The notes beneath the pieces are model-generated. The model made no database searches. It was not told where the DNA came from and worked only from the letters and a program-made list of their open reading frames with translations. Source: Nitzschia sp. pyKryTriq1 (taxonomy: Eukaryota; Bacillariophyta; Bacillariophyceae; Bacillariales; Bacillariaceae). From it: a stretch of DNA of 64,000 bases. A program made the translations under genes and the position numbers. This document shows positions 20,864 to 31,745 of the stretch, one piece after another. Location: assembly GCA_956465555.1 (NCBI GenBank), contig OY101117.1, forward strand, positions 1,116,001-1,180,000, in the 5' to 3' direction. Within the stretch, counting starts at the first letter, position 1. Each line of letters opens with the position of its first letter.

Positions 20864-22709
20864 ATGAAGTTGATTCTGTTGCTAGTAGCCACCTGCTTCT
20901 CGCAGATCCTATCCCTTCCCCAGGATGCCAAAGACTATGAAGTTCATGGTCTCGGTGACATCGTGGATGCCTTCAATGACTTTGATGGACGCATGTATGC
21001 TGGCCAGATGCCGACAAGCCGCGATGAATCGGAGTGGGAAGAGAGCAAATTCATGTTTTGGCTTTTCAAGCCGCACAAGCCAGTAGCGTCTGATACGCTT
21101 ACGCTTTGGTTTAACGGAGGTCCTGGCTGCAGCAGTATGCACGGAGGGCTTTTTGAGAATGCGCCAGTCTCGACGGCTCACTACCCTGCAGGATACCCAA
21201 AGACCGAGTTGAATCCGCCTCTGCTGGCTAACGAATGGGGATGGACCAAAGCCACGAACATGATGTATGTGGAAATGCCACAGGGAGTTGGATTCAGCTT
21301 CGGACCTACCCCCATGTCAGAGTTCGATGTTGGAGCCGACGTCTACGGATTTCTGCTCAATTTTTACGAAACTTTCCCCGAATTCAAGGACAAGAAACTC
21401 TTTCTATTTGGAGAGTCATACGCCGGCTATTACGTGCCATCTATCGGTAAGTATATACAGTATAGTATCCCCGGGTGAATAGGCCGAGTGCACCAAAGGC
21501 CTTTGGTGGCTGCTCGAATGCATCTTGCTCTAACCTTCGCATTTTTCTCATTGGATCCTCCACAGCACACGCAATTCATCAAAAGAATATGCTTGAAGAC
21601 GAAGACAATCAAATCAACCTTGAAGGTATCGGGCTTGGAAACGGTTGGATTGAGGCAGAAACCCAGGGCCGTGCAGTCATTGACTTTGCATGGTGGCACG
21701 GAATGATCGACTCAACAACCAAAGACTCTCTGCATGAAGTATGGAAAGATTGCGTGGCTAGAAAGCACATGCCTCCCCCGTTCCATGACTTTACGGTTCC
21801 AGACGAATGCAGTATTATGAATGCCGTCTTGGAAGCTGCTGGAAAAGGGGCCTTTCCGCCTGAATCATTCCGATCCCCAAATCCCTATGATGTGACAACC
21901 TTTGACCTGTAAGTGATGTCACATTGTGATTGATTCTGCTCGAAGCGAGCCATCATCTTCTATTTCCCGTTTGCCCTTGTACAAACTCATCCCATTTTGT
22001 TGAACATAGATATCCTGTGCTGTTTGGCACCAACTCGACCATGGATCAGTTCTATAACAACCCTAAGGTCAAGATGGCATTGCATGCTCCGCAGGATGTG
22101 CTTTGGGAAGGATGTATTCCTGGTGCGGGGCGTCGCCTGGAGGAAAGTCACGGCAAGCTTCCTGGAGAGTTGCTGCTGGCTCACGACGAGCCTGAATCCG
22201 TGGCTCCTTACATTGCAGAGCTCCTGGACGCAGGTGTACGTGTATTGATCTACAACGGTGACCGAGACTTGACAACTTGTGCTCAGGGGAGTGAAATGGT
22301 CCTAGATCAGATGAAATGGAGTGGAGAGGCAGAGTGGCGAACGGCCGATCGAGGGCTATGGATGGTGAATGATGATGTGGCTGGCTACAGCAAGGCTCTT
22401 GACGGCCTTCAATTTGTAGTCGTTTACAATGCAGGGCACTTGTTACCAAATAGCAACCCAAAGCAAGCTTTGGACCTGATCACCAGGTTTGTCACCGACA
22501 AGCAGTTCCTCGATATTCCGCTCCCTTCCTTCGATACAAAGAACGCGGCTAAAAGATCCAGCATTAGCATAGAGCAAGCTTCCACGCCATTCAACGAACC
22601 CATTTCGCACCTCTTGTTTGCTGTGGTGCTTGCTGTTGGGTGCTTTGGTTTGGGCTACGTTGCGGCCAATCAACAAAATGGTCGAAAGCAGTACACCCGT
22701 CTGTCATAG
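20864..22709 (+). CDS. serine carboxypeptidase (S10), membrane anchored, copy 2
   Basis: Exons 20864..21446, 21566..21908 and 22010..22709 give 541 aa; introns of 119 and 101 bp have GTAAGT donors and AG acceptors and keep frame. The start is MKLILLLVATCFSQ, a signal peptide, rather than an upstream in-frame codon. Motifs are GGPGCSSMH, GESYAGYYVPS (split by intron 1 after SI), NGDRDLTTC and YNAGHLLPNS. A C-terminal helix (LLFAVVLAVGCFGLGYVAA) anchors it as in copy 1. The function is the same as for copy 1: removal of C-terminal residues in the endomembrane system. Tandem placement and shared architecture show a local duplication. Confidence 0.9.
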
Positions 22710-22954
22710 TCGTGATTAAAATTCCAAGAAAGAAACAGGGGATACTAAAATATAAACCAATTCTTGCACTGTCTAATTTAGAAACTAGGGCCCTAGTAGA
22801 CTACCCTGGCGGTAAAGAAGAAATCGTTCGACAGCCCAATGAAAGACGGGATTTCCAGCGCCGGACTACTGTTACAGTATCTCTATATCGTAGTAGAGCA
22901 GCGAAAAAGTGCACAATCTACTTTTGCTACTACCTGGACGGTCGAGAGCAATGA

Positions 22955-23860
22955 ATCTCAAACACTCCTACTAGACTAGTAGAGGAGTAGAGTATCATGC
23001 ACACCCGTAAAGACGATGGAACCGGGTCAGTCCTGCACTCTGCTCTCTTGCGATCATAACATTCCACCTTGACCAACGACGAATACACCACCAATGAAGC
23101 ACTACTGCTACTAACCTGCAAAAATGTGTCAACCAGTGAAAGGGTAAAAAACTCCAACGATACTGGTAATGTGCTTTTCTCCCCCCCCCCCCCCAAACCT
23201 ACCGGTAGTAGGATCCTGGGGCCTTGGCCTCCTTCGTCGGTGCAATTTCTATCTCCGGGACGCTAGCTGCTCTCTAGGAGTGCTACTCTACTAGTAGAGA
23301 GTCGAAAGAATAGATCCACACGGTCACTGCATCGGTTTCTGTACACGCTCAAAATAAGTTACCTGTACTGTACAAGGTACCGTCGTGCCTTCTTTTTCGA
23401 TCTCTCGTCTCCTTGAAGATGCTGATGGATGATGTCTGCTCTAGAGCTACCGGTTGTCTTTGTCAGAGCATACACAGCCCACTTGTCCTCTATCCTACTA
23501 CTCTACTTTAGAGAGGAGAGTACAGTAGATACTTTGGCGCGCGCGAGAGAGGGAGATCTTGTCTCCTGGCTTGCTGAGGTGCTGGTACGGTACAACAAGT
23601 ATGGTGCTCTGTTGTCGATCATGCTGAAGGAGGGAGGAGCAGATGTTGAGCTTACCGGTAGGTAGGGCCCTACTACTTGTCCCCCATCTCTCTCGTAGAG
23701 TAGTAGAGTAGCTCCTCTCTCTAGCTACTAGAGACTAGCTAGAGAGCTGCTAGCTAGTAGTAGAGACAGCTCTACTCTCTCTACTACTCTACTAGAGTAG
23801 AGGTAGAGAGAGCAGAGAGAGTAGTACAGTAGATAGAGTAGGAGTATCTGTCTTTCGCAT
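22955..23860. repeat. CTAG/AGCT-rich simple-sequence region
   Basis: Repeated short self-complementary words such as CTACTAGTAG, AGCTAGCT and CTCTAGAG, interspersed with ordinary sequence. There is no fixed period, so it is cryptic simple sequence rather than a satellite. A related patch occurs at 30450-30605. Confidence 0.65.
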
Positions 23861-24114
23861 CAGTCAATCAGGACCAACGAAGAGGAGGAGGAGTCAGCAC
23901 AGCAGAAAGAGTCGTCCGAAAAGTACCGGTAGTAATAGATAACAGTCAGAGGGCGCATGAGCGTGATGATGAGCCCTTCTCTCTTCTCCATCCTACCGGA
24001 GCAATTTATTAAAATCTACTCGTAGTTTTTTCGTTTATGACTACCGCACAGTAAGTAGTACTGACTGCGTAATGTACCAGATGCAGTACACCTACTGTAC
24101 CGGTACTGTACCGG

Positions 24115-24272
24115 TACTGTACTGTACTGTACTGTACTGTACTGTACTGTACTGTACTGTACTGTACTGTACTGTACTGTACTGTACTGTACTGTACTGT
24201 ACTGTACTGTACTGTACTGTACTGTACTGTACTGTACTGTACTGTACTGTACTGTACTGTACTGTACTGTAC
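24115..24272. repeat. (TACTG)n pentanucleotide microsatellite, about 31 units
   Basis: An uninterrupted run of TACTG covering 158 bp. The flanks (24096-24114) are CTGTACCGGTA-type sequence, so the array looks like an expansion from a GTAC cluster. The period of five without stops makes all frames open and creates spurious Tyr-Cys-Thr-Val-Leu frames on both strands. Confidence 0.97.
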
Positions 24273-24790
24273 GAGAATCGGTTTCTCATCATTATACCTG
24301 CCTTAGCTTGGAGGAACGTTCTCTTTCTGCCGAAAGTTGACTGACCGACTCACTCATATCATCAGAAGCTTGAAAAACAGGATGGGAACAATCGTCAGCA
24401 GTCGTACGTGTATGGTAGTTGCTGATTGAGAACGAAAAATGTGCGACACCGTCAGCATGTAAGAATGCGCCCATACCACTATCTTACATGTGCTGACTAT
24501 AAATGTGCGCTATTGATTGCTACCAGATTCTTCAACCCCCCAACCATAATAACTGTGCCGGTAGTAAATACACGTTAAACAAATAAGAACTGCGGTAACT
24601 CAATTCGCCGCTGAGAAGCTGTCGACTGTTTTGTGACGAATGGTAGGTGGTCGTGTGTCGTGCGTGTCTTCTCTCAAAAAATCTCAACATCATCTTCTCT
24701 AAAATCACAAGCACCACAAGAGCCTCACAATTCTCCCACCAAGTCCAAAACAAACTAAAAACCAAACATCCTCACCAAACACTTGGCACA

Positions 24791-24985
24791 ATGTCTCCTA
24801 TCAACTGCTCAACTTCCTGTATGTACACCATCCCGTCTGTTGTCTTTCGCCCACAATCGCAGCGAACAGCGGGTACATCGGGTTCCGCCACCAGCAAACA
24901 ACAATTGAATATCATTTCCATCATTGATCAGGTTTTGGATTTGCTTGATAAAGACATTGATTTTATTGATGAAAAATCGCTATGA
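24791..24985 (+). CDS. possible small protein (64 aa), unrecognised
   Basis: An ATG at 24791 after an A/C-rich, ATG-poor leader opens a 64-codon frame beginning MSPINCSTSC and ending in an Ile/Leu/Asp-rich helix (IIDQVLDLLDKDIDF). Codon use looks ordinary. No family is recognised and it could be chance. Confidence 0.25.
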   Translation: MSPINCSTSCMYTIPSVVFRPQSQRTAGTSGSATSKQQLNIISIIDQVLDLLDKDIDFIDEKSL

Positions 24986-25323
24986 TCTTCATTGATCTTC
25001 TTGAGTCCAAATCACAACCATCGACGAGATGAGGGGAAGAACCTTTCTCCCTCGCAGTTGTCGCATCGACCCTGACTCTGACGCACGTCTGAGGCGGCGC
25101 AGGAGTCAGAGTACTGAACACGAAAAACAAGCATGTATTGCCACGCGGCAATTCCGCCAGGTATAAGCAGAGCTAAACTCTTGGAGTAGAAAAAATAAGA
25201 AAGACCTTGTCTAGTCTATCATTATTTCAATCAGACTTTGCTCAACGCGTCCTCTATCCATATTTTGGATTCTACAGTGATACCTCCGCCGTAGTTTCAC
25301 TCGTAAGCTGTTGTGACATAATC

Positions 25324-26106
25324 TCATAGCCTTTGGCTTCCTTCTTGCTGATATCCGAGCTCTTCCCAGCCCAAGAAGGCTCGAATCTTTTGCAGACGTT
25401 TCAGATTCGAATTTCCGTCGCTTACTGGCTGGGTCAGGGGGTACACAAAAACACTTGTGCGACTTGCTGAACGATACAATACGAGATCGTCCTCGGGCCG
25501 GAGCAAAAACTCCAGATCATCCAAGCTATCCAAGCCTGGTGGCGATTGTGTCGGTACAGTAGCATGCAAGTAGCTGTCGGTCAACTCAACGATTTTGATA
25601 TTTGGATCAACGTTCGCCACGGCAACCTGCAAAGATTTCCACGCCTTTTGGGGATCAGAGGTTTCAGTCAAGTATGTCCACGGAGGCGAGAACCGGGATG
25701 GATTCTTCACAGATGATGTTGAAACCCCGTTTTCTGTGGCGGATACTCTCGAAAGACGTCCATCTGTGTTGCTGGATTTCAAGTCTCCTATGCAGGTGAC
25801 GACCGTTCGTGATGGATCTGATATTGTGCGACAACCTCGACGTCCAGCCGACGTTGGAAAGGATTTCGGCGGTTCCGATGTGCCTTCTGCGTGAGCTTCA
25901 TTTGACCATAAAGTAGAAGAGAGCAGTCCTAGTGATACAAAAAGAGCTTCACGCCTCGATTTATACGCCATGGAATCCATCCTTATCGAGCCATGATCAT
26001 TCGACAAGAAGAGATCTTGTTGTCGATGCCCTGGAGGAGTCGTCAGTCCAAGGACGCATGTTGACAGTAGGAGCTCAAATAATATTATATGGTTAAGTTT
26101 GAACAT
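25324..26106 (-). CDS. DUF1499 protein, probably thylakoid-directed
   Basis: A 260-aa protein. The N-terminus is a hydrophobic signal (about residues 5-21), as expected for entry into a secondary plastid. A second leader follows with a twin-arginine pair (SRREALF, Arg51-Arg52), a hydrophobic run and AHA at 71-73, which looks like a Tat-type thylakoid lumen signal. The mature part matches the DUF1499 layout: [68 protein letters not shown]. The molecular function of the family is unknown; plastid members are widespread in algae and plants. It is divergent from the gene at 26651. Confidence 0.7.
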   Translation of the reverse strand: MFKLNHIILFELLLSTCVLGLTTPPGHRQQDLFLSNDHGSIRMDSMAYKSRREALFVSLGLLSSTLWSNEAHAEGTSEPPKSFPTSAGRRGCRTISDPSRTVVTCIGDLKSSNTDGRLSRVSATENGVSTSSVKNPSRFSPPWTYLTETSDPQKAWKSLQVAVANVDPNIKIVELTDSYLHATVPTQSPPGLDSLDDLEFLLRPEDDLVLYRSASRTSVFVYPLTQPVSDGNSNLKRLQKIRAFLGWEELGYQQEGSQRL

Positions 26107-26650
26107 CTGATGATAGCAAGATTGGATAGTTTATTCACTCTACAGTACTCGTAGCTAGCCATCTCAGCGTTCACGTCGCCCTCGTCTCCATGGTGAACGC
26201 ACCATCATTATTTGAGAGAGCTTATTGCTGCACCGGTACGTATGTACTGGTACCTTATTCCGGTAGATTTTGAGCCGGCCGATGATGAATGAGAGATGAT
26301 GCCGACCGCGCGGTCGGCCGTGCCGGCGCACCGGTCACATCATATTATATGAAAACGAGTAGGCGACAGACGCACGCCACACGAACGATCGCGATATGAC
26401 GTTTTGTCTTTTGTTGGAGTACTGTACAGGTACGGTACTGTACCAGGTACCGGTAGCCTGTACCGGTATGGATACCGGCGGAGGAGGACGTCGTCCGAAA
26501 GCTCCAACCCCTCGCTCCGAAACATATTTTTAATTTTTAGTCTATTCGTGCTGAAAAAGCCGTACCGACCGAAAGCATTGAACTTCCCGTTAAAGTATTT
26601 CCCTTCCCATTTCCCACCCCCATCATTACTACCGACTTTCGATTGATACC
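26107..26650. promoter_or_regulatory. divergent intergenic region
   Basis: 544 bp between divergent starts. It contains GTAC/CCGG clusters at 26228-26256 and 26416-26475 and a perfect 18-bp palindrome GCCGACCGCGCGGTCGGC at 26301-26318. Confidence 0.45.
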
Positions 26651-27630
26651 ATGTTTTCCGCAAATGAAAATTTGATGCTCCGCCAACACAAGCGCCGAAT
26701 CGTACAAGAAATTGAAGCGACGATTGTACGTAAATTGGCGTGTTTCGAAATCAGGCAAATATTTGACACCAATCGCTCACATTCCAAATTATTGTATAGC
26801 CCGACGATGCCCTCGACATGGGCACGACTGTCATGGTGATGCAAGTATCATGCAAGGCACCGGGTTGCGTCCCTCTGGAGACCGCGATTATTATTGTATT
26901 TCCAAATTCACCTACAGAGCTCATTCCTGGATTGCCGGAAAGTAAAAATGGAGGGAGCTACAAAACAAAGATATTGAAGCCAATGGCTGATGTGGCCAAT
27001 GAGGACATTTTGGAAGCACTTCCACCGGCCTTTGAGGGAGGACGACGAACGATGGAAAGGTTATGTTTATATGCTCGAGATGTCATGTTGGCTCAAATCA
27101 CTCAATTGTTTGGGGAAGACGAGGAGTCGATATCGGACAGACGTGGCATGGCTGAATATTTGCAGAGTTGTCTACAGGATTATATGACAAATAACTGCAA
27201 TGCACCCCAACAGGGCCAGCCATTTCCTGAGTCCAACCAAACCGAGGGAGCTGGAAAATCTAGTAGCAGTGAAAATGCAACCGTAAACGAATCCTCCGAT
27301 ACAGATGTTTCGACAGCTGCCGCGACAGCTACTTCCTCTACTTTCCCCGCAAAGGGTAATCTGATCATTCGACGGGTTGTCGACGAGTCGGGTAAAGCTA
27401 AGGAGGAAAAATCAAGCGCTCCGACAAACCAATCTGGAGCAGGAGTTTTTACTGGCAGAGGGCCTATTAAGCACCAGAAAGCCATCCAATCTGCCTTGAA
27501 TCCTTCATCTAGTAGCAACGTTTCAAGGCTATTTGAACGGGAACATGCTCCAGGAATCCGGCAGGCTGGCTGCCCCTGCTGTGATCCAGACAATCCTTCC
27601 AATCTGGTGGATACCATGATGATGTTGTAA
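26651..27630 (+). CDS. conserved-looking protein of unknown function with Cys-rich tail
   Basis: Exons 26651..26725 and 26800..27630; a 74-bp intron with GTACGT donor and TATAG acceptor joins in phase 0, giving 301 aa. The first half (residues 1-125) is compact, with QVSCKAPGCVPLETAII and KTKILKPMADVANEDILEAL. The middle is Ser/Thr-rich and probably disordered. The last 25 residues contain GCPCCDPDNPSN, a possible metal-binding or redox site, then MMML. I do not recognise the family. The well-formed N-terminal domain and separate Cys motif argue that it is a real gene. Confidence 0.6.
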
Positions 27631-28027
27631 AAAGATTCAAACGCAGTAGCTGAGGCGGCAATCCAGGACCCAATGTCAAGAGCTATCGGCGATGCACGAC
27701 ACATCGACGTTCACATTCGACGAGGGTCCAACTCGGGCACACGTAATTGTATGGAACTATACCAGAGATAAAAGGGAGACGACAACGAAGTAGCTCTCTC
27801 TGGTAGAGCTAGAGACTACTTTCTTCAGTTATCCATACTGTACCGTGCTTTTTTTTGGAGCGCATGCTCGTCCCCTGCTGCTTCCGAGTTGTTGGGGTCT
27901 TCGTTCTTGTACGAGGCGCACACGTCTGAAACTCACACGAGAACACCACCCACAACATGTTTGATTATGACGCTGGTGATTCGATTGTCTTCGTCTCAAA
28001 CCATTCCTTTCCTTCGTTAAACGATCA
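27631..28027. other. intergenic region
   Basis: 397 bp between the Cys-rich-tail gene and the F-box pseudogene. A CTCTCTGGTAGAGCTAGAGA-like patch lies near 27795-27815. Nothing else was recognised. Confidence 0.35.
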
Positions 28028-28410
28028 ATGTATCGTCTATTCTGTTGGCGGAAGATGTCGAAGAAACGCAATGCAGACACGACGTTGGACCTCATCGATG
28101 ATGCAGAGAGCCGTACGAGTACGAAAGTTTTCAAGAAGGATTTGCCAAAGGAGATCATCTACCATGTGGCAGACTTTTTGGAAATGAAAGATGCGTCCCG
28201 ATTTTCACTATGCTGCAAAATTGTCCATCCAGCGTATTCCTTGGGTGCCAAAGATCATCACCACGAAAGTGGCCTCCGAATAGAACTTCGCCCAACCGGG
28301 TGAAGTTTGTCGTTTGCGGATTCAAGTTGGCGGTGGGGGTGGCCATAGACTTCTCTTTGTCACGCCTCTTAAAATGCACTCTTTGGCGGGCTCTCAATAC
28401 TGATATGGTA
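28028..28410 (+). pseudogene. decayed F-box-like gene, relative of the gene at 30808
   Basis: The frame at 28028-28303 holds an F-box-like segment (DLPKEIIYHVADFLEMKDASRF) and then stops. A second frame at 28311-28403 reads QVGGGGGHRLLFVTPLKMHS, clearly related to HVGGGGGHELQFTTPLMMHT of the intact paralogue at 30808-31665. Roughly 100 residues that lie between these two blocks in the paralogue are missing and the frame differs, so this copy is a truncated host pseudogene. Confidence 0.65.
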
Positions 28411-29179
28411 CTATTCGAAGTAATACGTTGCAAAAGTGGAAGTCATACATTCTGACTATTTTCTTCTGTTCTCCCCCCAGCCAGGGTCATGGTGTGTACT
28501 GTACTCGTAGAATCCTCCTTCTCTCTGTGCTCGTAACTGCTGATGGTCCTGAACATCGTAGCTAAGAGTAGACGACTACTAGTTCTAACAATAAAGCTTG
28601 TTTGCACAGCTTCTTCTGGTGCAGTATGGCGGCATTGTCGTGGCTCAAATAATACAGCGATAAGTGCAATACACAAGCTATTTTGGATGGGATTTTCGTA
28701 CAATAATTATTCCGGTGCAAATAATATATATATACCTCGTGCACATGATTTATCGTTGATGATTCATGCCCGATGCCCGATGCCCGCGTGCGTGCACATT
28801 ATAAAGTAAAATATTTTTATGCCCGTGCATTTATTATTATTACGACTGGATTCTATTTGGACCTATTCTACACATACATGGACCTGACACGGACGGTGAC
28901 GGTACTGTTTGTACGCCCTTGTGCTTAGGAGTACCGGTATACTCGTATGCGGTTTTGGCTCACCCGTCATCACAACATGTTGAAGATGATTCACCAGATA
29001 AAACTAGATCTTCAAAAAAACCCAAGAGAGAGCTTGTTTGCGCATGGTACCTTCACTACTTCTACTTTGATCAGAGATCTTCATGGTAAATTGAGAACCA
29101 GTCAACTCACTTTGAGAACCAGTCAGCTCACTTTTTTCTTCCAACAGTTCTTTTCGTAAAATCAGCAAACACAGCAACA
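28411..29179. other. intergenic region upstream of peroxiredoxin gene
   Basis: About 770 bp, AT-rich in parts (TATATATATACC near 28725). It contains a GTACCGGTATAC patch near 28930-28945 and a short direct repeat GAGAACCAGTCA at 29094 and 29113. No gene was recognised. Confidence 0.4.
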
Positions 29180-30151
29180 ATGCCCGGAGGACCGACTATC
29201 AACGATAAGGTACGTCTTGACGAAAGGAGATCGAAGAGTTGTGTCTTTTCTTCACGCCGCCTTCTTGTTGATGTGCCTCGCCTTGCCACTTGCCAACCGT
29301 CTCGACGTCCGACGACAGAACTACTATTTGACGCTTACATTTTATTTCCGTCACCCTCCTCGTCTTCCTGTACAGTTCCTGAACCTCAAGGGAGCTACCC
29401 AGTCCAGCGATTCATTTGATCTGTATGAATATCTCGGCGATTCTTCGTGGGGGTAAGTGCAATTTGGGTGGCTATCATTTGGCGCAGTTCATGACATTGC
29501 TCTGCTACTATGTTGCTAAAGGCTTGTTTGCACTCGTCGTTGCTTGCACTTCTCTACTCCAAATTCAGAATCGTGTTTATGCATCCTGGTGATTTCACCC
29601 CCGTCTGCACGACGGAACTTGGTACCGCCGCTCTCCGTGAGGAAGAGTTCACCAAGCGCAACGCCAAACTTTGTGGTTTTTCGTGCAACGACGAAACCAG
29701 CCACAAAGCTTGGATTGCAGATATTGCCGCAGTAACAGGAGGAAAAGTCAAGTTTCCATTGTTCTGTGATCCCAACCGCGATCATGCTGCCATGTTGGGT
29801 ATTTTGGACGAGAGCAACAAGGATGCCAAGGGGCTCCCCTTGACAGTTCGTAGTGTCTTCATCCTCAAGCCAGATAAAACGATTGCTTTGATGATGACGT
29901 ACCCTGCTTCCACGGGACGCAACTTTGACGAGATCATTCGTGTCTTGGATTCTCTTCAGTTGACAGTCGACAAATCCTTGGCAACTCCCGTGGACTGGAA
30001 AGTTGGCGAAGAGGCTATCGTCAACTTTCCTCTTTCGAACGCGGATGCTGACAAGAAATTCGGGAAAGATGGCTATCGTATTGTGGAAGTTCCTTCCGAA
30101 ATGGGAAAGGAGCTGCCCAAGAACTACTTGCGGTATGCAAAAGGCCACTAG
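29180..30151 (+). CDS. 1-Cys peroxiredoxin (Prx6 type)
   Basis: Exons 29180..29209, 29376..29452 and 29569..30151 give 229 aa; introns of 166 and 116 bp keep frame. The first exon codes only ten residues (MPGGPTINDK). The peroxidatic Cys lies in DFTPVCTTELG, with the conserved HPGDFTP entry. LPLTVRSVFILKPDKTIALMMTYPASTGRN and the long C-terminal domain (TPVDWKVGEE...YRIVEVP) are those of the Prx6 branch. These enzymes reduce hydrogen peroxide and lipid peroxides. No typical resolving Cys near the C-terminus is seen. No targeting peptide is visible, so a cytosolic or nuclear place is likely. Confidence 0.92.
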
Positions 30152-30807
30152 AGGCGAGTACGTACCGGTATTGAGTGTTGAAAAATTTGTTATTTGAGTG
30201 CTGCTGTTTCTGCAATACCACCACAAGATCGCGCGTCGGGGGGGCGTGGAATGATGGATGATGTAGTAGTAGTAGTCAGTACCGCGAAAACAAGGAAGTA
30301 GTAAGTTGTGCTGCGGCAATGCTACCTCTCTATAGTGAATAATTTTTATATTAGAAATACGTAATATTTCTCAACCACAAGAAGAACTCCTACTCCGTCG
30401 TAGTAATTGTCTTCCAGATTTATTCTGCCGCGTTTGTGGTAGAGGCACCCCTCTACTACTTAGCTAATGGTAGAGAACTCTCTCTACTAGAGAGCACTAG
30501 TAGTAGTGCTGTTGGAGACAACACAGCTCGAAAGGCCTCGACTGACAACTCACTCCTCTCTCTCTCTCTCTCGCTCGCTCTCCTCTACTACTACTACTAC
30601 TACTACGAGAGTAAAGATACTGTAGCTCAGCATCACATGTTGTACGAAAGATGGGTCGAGTCATCGAGCGGTCGACTCAAATGACCGCATCCCCCATTTT
30701 TTGATATTGTGGACCATCATACGAGTAGTATTGGAATCCATTCTTCATTCTTCCCTGTGGGCCTGTCAACTGGTCTCATTGCCAATAATGTCAATGAAAG
30801 AGAGCCG
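30152..30807. other. intergenic region with simple repeats
   Basis: 656 bp between the peroxiredoxin stop and the F-box-like start. It holds CTCTACTAGAGAG-type words (30450-30500), a (TC)n tract at about 30556-30580 and a (CTA)n run at about 30584-30605. Confidence 0.5.
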
Positions 30808-31665
30808 ATGGTAGAAGAGAGAAATATGGTGCAGTCAGTGTTTTTATCCAAAGAAACTCCACCAATGGAAAGCAATCTGCAGCTTCTAGATCTTCCTAGA
30901 GAAATTTTCGCCCCGGTGGCAGAATTCCTTGATATTCGTGATGCATTCAGCTTCTCACGTTCTTGCAGGACGGTCCACTCGGCATTTCCCATGGTCACCT
31001 TGAGCCCTCCCCTCCAGCTGCTACCCGCGAGGCAATTTTTTGGAGAGCTACGCGAGGATCGAAATCGACAAGGTCCTGAGATTCCAGTCATTCTTGGCAG
31101 CAGGACGCATTCGATCATTTTAGAGACAAGATGGAGAGATCAAGGATGGGGCAACAGCAAAGGAGTACTATTCATTGTTGCACATGATTGCCATGCGAGC
31201 AATAAAGATATTGGCGATTTTTCGAGAGGCCGGCTTGTAAAAGCGTCGCCCCTTGTGGCGCACATGGAAGCCAGACTCGTCATGACGTTTCGGCCCAAGC
31301 CGGCAGAGGTGTATCATGTCTGGATGCATGTAGGAGGCGGTGGTGGCCATGAGCTTCAATTCACTACTCCTTTGATGATGCACACTATAGTTTTTGATTC
31401 GGAACGACGGACCTTGTCTCGCGCCTATCATTCCCTTCAGCGAGCGGCTGCCGTGCCAGCTCCTGGAGCCACCAACGCGAGCGATTTTTGGCCTGGCTTA
31501 CTGCATGCTGCCACTCGTTCTTTGACGGAACAAATGCGAAGGAACGAACCAATGGATCCATTCTTAGCTAGGTACTTGCAATCTCATGGATTTGACCTAG
31601 ACCATCAATCTCTGGAGGCATTGGGCGATTTGTGCGCCAGATTTGGTAATGTATCGTTAAAGTAG
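30808..31665 (+). CDS. F-box-like protein
   Basis: A 285-aa protein from the ATG at 30808; the frame is open further up but without an ATG. An F-box-like motif occupies about residues 26-60 (LLDLPREIFAPVAEFLDIRD...SRSCRTVHSAF). The rest has no named domain; it includes a GGGGGH stretch near residue 174 and a C-terminal helical part. F-box proteins usually bring substrates to SCF ubiquitin ligases, and this is inferred here from the short motif only. A truncated relative lies 2.5 kb upstream at 28028. Confidence 0.5.
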   Translation: MVEERNMVQSVFLSKETPPMESNLQLLDLPREIFAPVAEFLDIRDAFSFSRSCRTVHSAFPMVTLSPPLQLLPARQFFGELREDRNRQGPEIPVILGSRTHSIILETRWRDQGWGNSKGVLFIVAHDCHASNKDIGDFSRGRLVKASPLVAHMEARLVMTFRPKPAEVYHVWMHVGGGGGHELQFTTPLMMHTIVFDSERRTLSRAYHSLQRAAAVPAPGATNASDFWPGLLHAATRSLTEQMRRNEPMDPFLARYLQSHGFDLDHQSLEALGDLCARFGNVSLK

Positions 31666-31745
31666 AAAAGTAGGGTGAAGCTTTTTGTTAAAAGTGACTC
31701 GAAAAAAAGAATTGCGACTGGCGAAAGTTCAATATTATAAATAGT

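Larger units (their letters stand above)
22710..25323. other. large low-complexity intergenic region
   Basis: 2.6 kb with no convincing large gene. It holds many CTCTACTAGTAGAG-like palindromic words (22955-23860, densest 23690-23850), a C-run near 23172-23184, and the TACTG array at 24115-24272. One possible small gene lies at 24791-24985. The remaining frames come from the repeats. Confidence 0.6.

Noticed and set aside
24072-24344. Open frames of Tyr-Cys-Thr-Val-Leu repeats on both strands
   Set aside because: They are forced by the TACTG array, which has no stop in any frame.
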